Shown one piece after another: positions 36,335 through 45,620 of a stretch of 64,000 nucleotides of DNA. The notes beneath the pieces are model-generated. The model was not told the origin of the DNA and searched no databases. It saw only the letters and a list, made by a program, of their open reading frames with translations. Position numbers and translations under genes: made by a program. Source of the stretch: Cyclina sinensis (lineage: Eukaryota > Mollusca > Bivalvia > Venerida > Veneridae); contig JAAONU010000006.1 of the NCBI GenBank assembly GCA_012932295.1, positions 30,716,882-30,780,881 of the forward strand. The letters run 5' to 3'. Each line of letters begins with the position of its first letter. Position 1 is the first letter of the stretch.

Positions 36335-38330
36335 CAGGAGTGTCATGATGGTCCTTAATCATTCACCTAAGTACCACCAGGTAAAACTTCAAGGCCAGTA
36401 AAATAATCAAGATAAGTGCACCCAATGTTGAAGTTGAAATCTAGATGTAAAATTGTATATCTGATCAAAATGTCATAGACACAGCTTTAAAAAAAGCAAA
36501 ATGATTAGTAAAACAAGGCCAATGCTTACTAAAATAAACGTTGAAATCCGCATGTAAAACTATAAGTCTTGTTCAAATTCCAAACTGTAGCTGCAAAACC
36601 AATAAAAGGGTCTGTATGTCAAGGTTTATGTCGGGTCAGGTCAAAGCTGAAATCTGCCTGCAAAATTTAAAGTATATTTCCAAATTCCATACTGAAGTTG
36701 CAAAAACAAGAAATTAGGTCAGTAGGTCAAAATCAATATCGGATAAGGTCGGAGTTAAAATCTATATGTAAAATTTTAAGTCTAGTTCAAATGTCCTTAC
36801 TGTAGCTGAATAAAAACAAGGTCAATGTTTGGTAAGGTCAAAGCCTAACTCTGCACTAAAAATGAAAGTTTAGTTCAAATTTCCATACCGTAAACGCAAA
36901 CACAAGAAAATAGGTTAGTAAGTCAGGATAAAAGTTGCGTTCACATAAAGGTAAAAAAAATGGAAAAAAAGACATATCAGTAGAAAAACACAATAGAAAA
37001 CCACAGCCTCCTCACACAGTCAAAAAGTAGAGGAATATAGAATAAATTCATTTATAGATCAATTTAAAAAAGGACACCACAAACATTAAATGAAAATAAG
37101 AACCTGGTGTGAAACCGTCTTGGAACGGTCAGTGGCAAATATTTGCCACTAGGGATTGAAACCTGATTGTAGGGTGCACTAACCTCACACTTGCCCCGAC
37201 AGGTTTTCGTATGAACAAATAAGTTGTCTGGGTAAATCAACGGCTGCCGATATTAAAATGCTCTTATTTTAGATGTTATTTCGACAGAAGACGAAGAAGA
37301 TAATCTTAAAGGTGAAATGTTTAATCTACTTTTTGTTTTACGACATTAAATGTGTTGCAAGAATACAAATGCATAAAAAGCGACAATAAGTGACGTCATG
37401 ACCTATGTAATATTGACTTAGCTTGCGCGCTTCTGCTATATCTCTATATTGAAAGCACTACAACTAAATATTTTCGTGCTGAATCACTGATCCAAAGCAA
37501 AGACACTATAAAACAGAGTATGCGAGCATACAAAAATGACTTACTCTGGTACAAGATAACACCCAAGACTAATGACTAAGTTAAAAATGTGTATATGAAG
37601 ATTTCTTTTAAACAGTTCTTACTAACACAAAAGTTCGTAACAGAAAGATGCATTGCATCTTAGAATAAACAACCCAGAGCGGGATTTTTGCAGGACCTCT
37701 ATGTGAACTTGTATTCTAAATATCTAAGCTCAGTGCATAATGGCGATTCAATTTTCTAAGCCCGAGGCAAAGTGATTTCAGACAAGAATACTGTTGAAGT
37801 CTTCCCTGTATAAGTCTATGTAAAATCATGTTTCCCCTGGGGCGGGGCCATTTGATTTGAACAAATTTGATAGAGGTCTAATATGCATGTTGAACTACAA
37901 ATATCTTAAATTATGACGTAGTGGTATCTGACCAAAGATTTTTAAATTGTTCTTATTTGAGTCTTTATAAAATCAAGTGCCCCAGTGGCATGGCTAATTT
38001 TAATCCTGGAATTAAGATTTCAACAAACTTGGTAAGGGTCTACTGGATAATGTTACATTCCAACTATCTAAAAAATAGGACTTGTGGTTTAGGAGAAGAA
38101 GATTTTTGAAGATTTCACTTTAGAAATCTATTATAGCTCATGTGGCCTAGAGTTGCAATGGACCTGAACCATTGTAACAACTTTAATTAGAACTTTTTAC
38201 TAGGAACACGTGCACTCTGGATAATTGTCATCAAATTTGGCAGAGTGATATTGAAACTTTTGTGGACGACAGGCGACGAACAATCATCGATCCTCAAAGC
38301 TTACATGAGCACTTCGTGCTGAGGTAAACT
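36335..38330 (+). mobile_element. Hairpin-ended repeat family, copy in unit B
   Basis: The left end CAGGAGTGTCATGATGGTCC and right end AAGCTTACATGAGCACTT, then CGTGCTGAGG, correspond to the copy in unit A and to the element at 49,730. It is interrupted by a B-specific insertion at ~36,940-37,480. Confidence 0.7.
36940..37480. other. B-specific insertion with a 20-bp perfect palindrome
   Basis: Absent from the matching place in unit A. It contains AGTGGCAAATATTTGCCACT (37,131-37,150), a perfect palindrome, and a short exon-like stretch at 37,273-37,311. The insertion probably represents an unclassified repeat. Confidence 0.55.
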
Positions 38331-39917
38331 CAATACAAATACATAAAGTGTTATCCGCATACGCATTTACACATGTCACTGGTAAAGGGGACATTGTCCA
38401 TTACAAGTATAGTCATTATCGTGATAAGGACGCCTCTTTATGTTCTAAATTTTCTTTTCACCGTTTCAATAGTGCAGCTTTATCGTTATTGGGAAGGGCA
38501 ACTTTAAATATTGCTAGAACTTTTGTTCCAACCCTTTTTATATATACTCATAAATGATTGTACATTTATATGTAAATATGATTGTTGGACACAAAATATG
38601 TTTAAAGTTAAAGATGCCTAGATGTGTTTGTGTAAATATGAATTTTGGAAAAGTTAACGCTATAGGATACCTAGTCTAGCTATTACAGCCACATTCTTAT
38701 ACTAGCATGCCACAGCAAATATTAATTATTATATCATAACTTAGCAATTCTTGAAAACTTAAGCAAGAAGACGATGGTTGGGAAAAAAATAACTTATTCA
38801 TAAAAAAGATGTAAAATATCAAAAAGCGAAAATGGTAATTAGTTATATAAGAAACTTTCGTATTATTTAAAAGCATGATATGACATAAACACACTTAACT
38901 CGTTCCTTAATTTTAGCTTATAAACTTTAGCGTAAAACAATAATTTAGCCCGCATGAATAAATTAGTTTATCAAAAGCAAGCGAAATCTCGCTTGACTCA
39001 TATTAAAAAAGATTTGAACTGTTCGGCTCTTAGACAGTGTGAACCTCGAACATCGACCTTTCTGTGTGGAAAAGACCTGCCCACGGGGAACACGAAACGC
39101 ATACAGCGCTTCGCGCACTCTGTGTCACATGTATCCTATGTATTTATGTGTGGGCATTTATCAAGAACAAGTTATCGAAGGATTGAGTCAGTTTAGTATC
39201 TCAGTTCCTGGTTACAGTGCCCTCGTCTTTTCTGGTGCATGATACTTTATGGCCCATGTTGAACTTTACATATGTTCGTCATGTAGAAAATATTTATTTG
39301 ATATGAATTATTATTGCTTCTTTCATAGTGCTGCATCTGATACACGAGAAAACTGTTCAACGGTTTTAAGTTTTCCCCTTTCAAATGAAGCTGCCACTCA
39401 AACATCTTGTTACACTTTGAACATATGAAATTATAATTTCAGTGGCACTAACGATCATGAGGCCGATCAGTGGTCAAGTAGTATTGTACAGAACCTCTAA
39501 TCCATGGTTGCGATTTCGATTACCTGCTCCTTCCCTAATACTGCTACACTGTAATTGTATCTAGTGACGTTAAATCAAGGTCCCATGTATTGGTGCTATA
39601 CAGAGGGCATGGAAAAATATCTGGAAGTATATCAGGAAATTTTTGGATATTTTTTTATCTTACACTATCGCTATACAACTAAAATTTTCTTTGGGCGTCG
39701 TTCATTTGAGCAACCTCTAGCGAGGTCAAAAACTTTCAAATTGAAAGTGTTAGTGTTTAGATATTCGATAATAGTCATTGCGTCATAGGAAAATGGTGTA
39801 AAGAAATCAAATCCGCTGAACTGCTACAGTATGATAAACAAGATAGCGGTCCATCACGTAGTCATTTGAAATGTCTATAAACAACAGGAGAATCTTTTTC
39901 AGAAAGCACACCCTCCC

Positions 39918-39930
39918 TTCCACCCCCCCC

Positions 39931-39961
<31 letters not shown>

Positions 39962-39962
39962 C
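39918..39962 (+). repeat. Poly(C)/(CA)n simple repeat
   Basis: A run of about 27 C residues precedes ACACACACAC. The same site in unit B (25,372-25,385) has only the ancestral CTCCCTCCCCC-like sequence, so the run expanded in C. A minus-strand frame with a glycine run arises from it and is not a gene. Confidence 0.95.
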
Positions 39963-40966
39963 CGTTCTTGGTTGCGGAACAGAGCAACTGTAAAAATGGT
40001 GTAAATGACTGCGTCGTGGAAAAAATAAAAAAGTTAAAAATTTGAGTAGGCCAACCTGCAACTTTCTGATAAAGTTGTAGCCCATCCCCTTTTCAGAATT
40101 TTCACAGAGAAGGTATCGAACTCTTGTTAAAGGAATTGTTGAAACAAAATGAGAGCAAAGGATATTTTTGTTTACGGTAAGGAATGGACTCATACTTGCA
40201 TTAAACCGCATTTTCGTCATTCCTCGACCTTGCTTGCGATCACATGAAATTTGCGACTAATATCACGTGACAATCTGAAATTAGCAGGCTTTGATTCAGT
40301 GGTGTAAATTGTCAGAGTGCGTCAAAGTGAAATGGTTGCATGTAAATTCCAAGTACGCTGAACTGCTACATTCTGATAAACATGGTTGGCAATCACGTAA
40401 TATTTCGAAATGTCTTTGATGCACTTAAAACATAAAGGTGTATTTGTTATTAAATTTCAAAATGTTCTTATTTATGCAAACTAGTGCTAATGGTTAGTTT
40501 CGCTCAAATATAGCACAAAGTGAGTTTCTCGTGTAAAATAGACTCAAACCAACCTAATGGATGGGTCTAAGAATATTTTGTTTGTATTCGTTGCATTTAC
40601 TTCATTCGCTTCGATCACTCATCAAATATCGGTCTTATCATATATTGGACATTTAGTTTCATGACGTGTCTAATATTCTTCAAAACTGAATTTAAGTACG
40701 CGCTGGTGTTTCACTTGAACAGCGAGATTTAACTGTGTACATATCGCTCCCTAAATAGCAGAGTAAGAAAGTTGCCTTTGTTGTTTAAAATAAATAGTTA
40801 AATTTCAACTGGTAAAACAAAACATGGAACTCGTATCTCTTCTACAATGAGAACAATTAGTATAGCCTCGCAGTCGGTGTTGAACTTCAGTGTGTTTCTG
40901 TAAAGGGACTTTGTGTATGATCAACTACCATGTTTTTGCCTTTCTGTTTACACTTGCTTGTTTTAG

Positions 40967-41042
40967 GTCAACGAATCTTACAGCATTATCAGACAGAAAT
41001 GAGGTCACTTCTGAATGTTTGAGTGAACAGAAATCAATGAGG
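40967..41042 (+). pseudogene. Unit C relic of the exon preceding the bHLH
   Basis: 76 nt, same length and splice context as in unit A (AG acceptor, AGG|GTAAAA donor), and still open (STNLTALSDRNEVTSECL, then SEQKSMR). The downstream bHLH exon of this unit is frameshifted, so it is not part of an intact gene. Confidence 0.65.
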
Positions 41043-41779
41043 GTAAAAAAATTAAAATTGCGACAAAGGTTAAAACAAGCGAGCCTGGTAACACGTGACG
41101 TTTTACAAAGGATGATCCGAATATCCATGAGAATAGTGTTTATTTTATGCCTACCAATGAAATATAGGGAAATATCAGTGAGATAAAAGTGATTATTCAC
41201 TGTTTTGAATCAGTGAAATTACCATTTTGATAATCCACTGTTTGTGCCGGAACTACTTTTTTATCACCACGTAAATACAAGAGAATCCGCTGTATTTCAG
41301 ACAGTGACAGCGAGTGAAATTTATTTACCTTGTTAAATCCAGTTATAATATTGAATTCCTGAGCCTAACTAGTTGTTAACAATGATGAAATTCGCCATAA
41401 ATTATTTAAAATGTCTGATTTGTTTACATAACTCACATGGACAATATCCAATATGGCCGACTTTCAATTCAATTGATTGAATATTACTCGGTTTTAATCC
41501 GCTTTTATAATTAAAGTATATATGGCTAAAATTCAATAAATATTGATAAACTGTGTAGAGAAAAATAAATGTTATTTGATGAAAGTGTATTCAGTTTATT
41601 TCAGCAGAAGTAAAGTTATCATATGTATTGGAGATTGTCTGCACTTTTTTTGTGCGGAGTAACGGTTTGACCAAAGTACGCATTAACTGATTTGGGGCTC
41701 ACCATGGGGAATTTATTGAAGGCCCTGAGTAAAAATGTCATAAAATACCATTTTTGACGTGTTGGCATAAAATAAAAAG

Positions 41780-41941
41780 AAAATTTGTTTGTTTTTTAGT
41801 AAAAGATGGGAATTTATTTCATCTCGTGAACACCATATGTTTATATTTTCACTCGTGGCTGCGCCACTCGTGAAAATATCACATATGGTGTTCACTCGAT
41901 GAAATAAATTCTCATCTTCCACAAAAACAAACAAATATCCT
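41780..41941. repeat. Large hairpin (inverted repeat, ~78-bp arms)
   Basis: Left-arm phrases AATTTATTTCATCTCGTGAA and CACCATATG recur inverted at the right (CATATGGTGTTCACTCGATG and AAATAAATTCTCATCTT) around a centre GTGGCTGCGCCAC. Outer arms extend into TTTGTTTGTTTTT and its inverse. It lies inside a ~0.8-kb block present only in unit C and is probably part of a foldback or MITE-type element. Confidence 0.8.
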
Positions 41942-42777
41942 CTATATAATATGTTTAACCATGAAGGTAAAGTACAAGATATCAGCATCTCTATGAAGAG
42001 ATGTTTGTAACTATGAATGAAAACAAAAGGAAAAACTTTAAAAGTAAGATTTAAGTACCTATGGATGAAAGATATTGGACTCTGTGGAGAAGTATCCTAG
42101 ATGATATGAGTATCTGTGACAGTAAAGGCAAAACAAAAATCTTTGAGAGTGACAACTGGCATCTACTCGAAAAATGTAAGTACCCAAGATGAAGAGATAC
42201 GGTCTACTTTAAGATGCATGAATCAATGAGTTTAGAATTTAACTAGCACACCTGTAAAATTTGAGAAAGCGAGTTTTGTTTGTTGTTTATAGCTTGGGAA
42301 AATAGCATAGTACATGAGTTTGTCATATAAACTGAACTGAAACTTACAAATTACGAGACAGAAAACTGACATGGCATATTGACACGTGATACCAGAAGTC
42401 GTGAACAGAATGACATTGACTTAGCTCTTACCATCACGTTTGCCAGGATCGAATGTATTGTGACAAAGATAGCATACTTGACTGATAACACATGTCATAG
42501 ACGTTAATCAGCTGATTAAAAAGACACCATAACGGTTTCCGCTGAACACGTCAAAACTATCTTTACCTGTATATACAATATACAATTATTTTGATTATTA
42601 TTATATTATGTAGAGTATCTAAATGTCAAAAAACTTTTAACTCCTATACAAATAATTAAGTAACCGTTACTGTGTTATTTATTAAGTTCAGTTTCATAAG
42701 AGTCACGAGCCAAATTGTTCATCCCGTAGTCATTATTACTGTTATGTAAAATCCAAGTTGCTAATAAGTCATCCATA

Positions 42778-43162
42778 GGACTCGAACCCAGGGCCTTCCG
42801 CTTACAGGGCGGACACTCTACCAACTGAGCTATCAAGCCACACGGTTCTGCCTTATCGATTTATCACCTATACACATGTACCCGGCTACATATACCCCCT
42901 CCAAATTTAGAATTCGTCCCGAATTCTCAGAGTCACAGAGAATATTGTAAACACATTCTCGAGGTGCCGAAGCAGTAGCCAAATTATAACGTAGGTTATT
43001 TACGTTGGGCGCCAAATGTAACAGGTGGTGAAAAATCGTGGCTCGACCGGGACTCAAACCCAGGGCCTTCCGCTTACAGGGCGGACACTCTACCAACTGA
43101 GCTATCAAGCCACACGGTTCTGCCTTATCGATTTATCACCTATAAACCTGTACCCGGCTACA
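42778..43162 (-). mobile_element. Miniature LTR retroelement (TRIM-like) with tRNA-like gene in its LTRs
   Basis: On the minus strand, an LTR (43,162 down to 43,017, 146 bp) starts TGTAGCC and ends GTTACA. It is followed two bases later by TGGCGCCCAACGT (43,014-43,002), whose first eight bases fit a primer-binding site complementary to a tRNA-Lys 3' end. A ~110-bp interior leads to a purine tract GGAGGGGG (42,902-42,895) and a second LTR (42,890-42,778) that lacks its last 33 bp. There is no protein-coding interior. Units A and B have an uninterrupted site here. CATAG occurs at both junctions (42,774-42,778; 43,161-43,165), partly overlapping the LTR end. Confidence 0.75.
43038..43113 (-). 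tRNA. tRNA-like gene (TGT anticodon position) inside the LTR
   Basis: A cloverleaf folds by eye: a 9-bp acceptor helix (GTGGCTTGA with TCGAGCCAC), a 4-bp D-stem (GCTC/GAGT), a 5-bp anticodon stem (TCCGC/GCGGA) with loop CCTGTAA, and a 5-bp T-stem (CTGGG/CCCGG) with loop TTTGAGT. A-box and B-box are present, and a T5 Pol III terminator follows two bases after the 3' end. The acceptor is two pairs longer than normal and the universal U33 is C, so decoding as Thr is doubtful. The truncated second copy lies at ~42,778-42,842. Confidence 0.6.
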
Positions 43163-44163
43163 TAGGCGACACTATGGTTTTACTACCAGCTTTGTGTTTG
43201 ACTTTGACTTATTTCGTACCTCGTTATTGAGGTACATGTGGAAAAAAGTATTAGAAAAGAAAACTGTCAGGATTTTTAACACAGACGATACGGTTGTGAA
43301 ATTAATTACATTATTCAATAACGCTGGCAATAAACATGTCATACTGCTTAACAAAACCTTGTTTACTATTATGCAAATCATGTACTGAACCGAAATAATT
43401 TGTTAAATTTAGATCATGGGAAAAGAACCTTTAGTTTTCTTTTAGACGAGTTCTATTAATGTATATGTCACAACAATCGCAACAAAAACCAATTTTAAGA
43501 GTGGACAGTTGTACGTAACTGTAGTGAGAAGACAAGTGTAAGGAAAGATTATTTTCACTAATACATTGTAATGATTAAAAACATATAGTTTAGTTTGGTA
43601 TATTTGTCATAGGGTAATTTGAAACTATAGCACAATGAATGGCTTTTTTTATGATTTAATACATAAATTAAAATACATGAACATAAATAAATATGATGTT
43701 CCTAACGCCTGTACATTATCAAATAGAACATCAAGTACTTTGACATCAGTATTAGTGCAGACGTAAGCTGTAACATATGTTTTTTACTAATACTTTTATA
43801 CTACTAACCAATCACAAACGATTGGAGCAATTTTTGCCATATTTGAAATACACAAACAAGCCTTTTTTGTGTACTAAAACTTTAAACTCTATATTCATAT
43901 ATCTGCAGTTAATAAGGTTTATTTGTTATATAAATCTAAATCTTGTTGAAATGAGTTATTTTTGACATGTATTTGTATTGCCAAATCCCTGAAATCGTAT
44001 TGATTTGTTTATTACTTTTGTCATTGTCATGTATTGCAGGAGCGTATCTGTCTGAGAAAAATACACGTTCTTCTCATCTGTCGACCTTTTTGGTGTTCTC
44101 TATTCAAAATGAGTGGCCCGGCGACAAATTTATCATACATCCATGAATTGTAACTTTTTCAAG

Positions 44164-44267
44164 AATCCAGTGTCACTAAGGGCACTAGAAAAAAAGGAGG
44201 CGAGATCGAATAAACAGCCGTCTTAGGCAGCTAATTATGATAAAAACCGTCGACATATTAAAAGACG
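44164..44267 (+). pseudogene. Unit C relic of the bHLH exon
   Basis: 104 nt instead of 102: two extra A residues in the GAAAAAAAAGG run shift the frame within the basic region, and a TAG follows. The acceptor changed from CAG to AAG. No helix 2 or terminal exon follows, because unit C is truncated. Confidence 0.9.
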
Positions 44268-44434
44268 GTATCACTCTGTGGTGTCTTTTTCACCAAAATG
44301 ATTACTTAATGATTTTCAGAAACACATATATATTAATAAATTGACTCCAAGGTCTCTTATATTAAGCAGCATCGAAACATTAATTTAACTATCCAATATG
44401 CTTCCGATTTTAGGCTGGATTCATGAATTTTTAT

Positions 44435-44755
44435 AGCGACTGTCTCACAGATGGGCCGACGATGAAAAAAGATGTTTAAATCTTAGAAATCTTGCTGTAA
44501 TTGTGAAGAACATATCTAAACTAAGTGACTGACTAATTTTTTGTTACAGAAAATCATCAAATATAAAGTTTTACACACTTTTATCGGTAAAAAATTTACC
44601 CAGTCACGGGTAACATTAATTTTAAGGATATTTGATAACTAGCCTCAATCATTTCAATGGTGTAGATCGTTGTGCTATATTTTACTGACCGAAAGGTCAT
44701 GGGTTCAAATCCTGCTTAAGTGAAAACTTTTTTTCAGTCTTCATGGTGTATAGAA
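44435..44755 (+). repeat. C-specific insertion with tRNA-like segment
   Basis: Unit B is continuous here. The insert contains a GGTGTAGATCGTTGTGC A-box-like stretch, a GGGTTCAAATCC B-box and a T8 terminator run (44,640-44,740). It could be a SINE head; the body limits are unclear. Confidence 0.45.
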
Positions 44756-45267
44756 GGTAACGTTTTACTCTTTAACACTCTTGAGGGGTAATTAGGAATC
44801 CAAATGTCAGTGACGATGGGACAATTTTGTTTAAGAATCAGTTATTCGTTATAAGACGTATTCGCATTTTATATCATCGCCTCCTGATAAGTTTAGAATT
44901 AAACCTGATAAATACTTTTGTCTGTTCGCCTGTGAATCTGTCTGTTTGTACGTTCTTTCTGTCAAAGGCACAAGGTTGGGGCACCTATGTCCTCTGCACA
45001 CATTTCTTGTTCCTTCTCAAGATTTAGTTTTTTAATAGCTCTTTAACAACCAAAGTTAATTTTCCAGTCAAACATTTGGTTTAATTGTCTATCTGAACTT
45101 TAAATGATTTATCGAGATGGTTAAGCAGAAGTATCATATGATGGAGAAATACAAGTTTGAGGTCAGAATTGAACGGTCGAAAAGAGGCAGTTCAAGATAA
45201 TCAGGTTTCATCTAATAATTACTGCGAAATTAATAACAATGCAATGCATTAATTATTAAAATTCTAA

Positions 45268-45620
45268 TGAGTGTCAGACGGACAAACGACAAGATACTTT
45301 GCTTTAATTTCTGTAAAACGGTTGCGCGTGCGTCCTGGAAGGCGCCAAAACGACAGAGGGAAGGTCGTTCTGTTGTGCTGGCCGCAAGAACGACAGAAAG
45401 ACAAGATGAAGTGCCCACACGACATTACGACAAATGCTAGTGTTGTGCTGGCGTATTGACAGATATAAAAATGTAGAGTTGGCACTCTAAAATGTCGTGT
45501 TGTCGACAAATGAGCAAGCCAGTACGACAAATGCTACATTTGTCGTTCTGTCGTGTTGTCATGTTTTCGCCCCGCCGACACGACGAAAAGAAATGGCGGA
45601 AATCAGCTACCATACATGAA
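45268..45620 (+). repeat. CGACA/TGTCG-rich interspersed repeat, copy 1
   Basis: Motifs ACGACA, GTCGTGTTG and CACGACA recur many times in both orientations over ~350 bp. The end AAAGAAATGGCGGAAATCAG, then CTACCATACAT, matches the end of the copy at 48,549-48,690. CpG frequency is far above that of the flanks. Confidence 0.7.

Larger units (their letters stand above)
24620..39135 (+). repeat. Segmental duplication unit B
   Basis: Second copy, collinear with unit A but ~3.5 kb longer because of insertions at about 28,627-30,560, 31,920-33,002 and 36,940-37,480. Its gene copy is broken. A locally expanded ~89-bp repeat (three partial copies of a CCAAGATGATAAGATAYG phrase at 26,807, 26,894 and 26,984) is unique to B. 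Confidence 0.85.
39135..44910 (+). repeat. Segmental duplication unit C (3'-truncated)
   Basis: Third copy, collinear with A and B up to the intron after the bHLH exon. Homology with unit B ends near GAATTAAACCTG (44,905). It lacks the helix 2 and terminal exons. Unit-specific insertions are a ~0.8-kb block at ~41,140-41,960, the miniature LTR element at 42,778-43,162 and a tRNA-like block at ~44,435-44,755. Confidence 0.85.

Noticed and set aside
39807..40220. 137-residue minus-strand frame with a glycine run
   Set aside because: The run comes from an expanded C-tract specific to unit C; the frame is not kept in units A or B.
42833..43108. 91-residue frame reading MIAQLVECPPCKRKALG
   Set aside because: It crosses the tRNA-like sequences of the miniature LTR element; not protein-coding.
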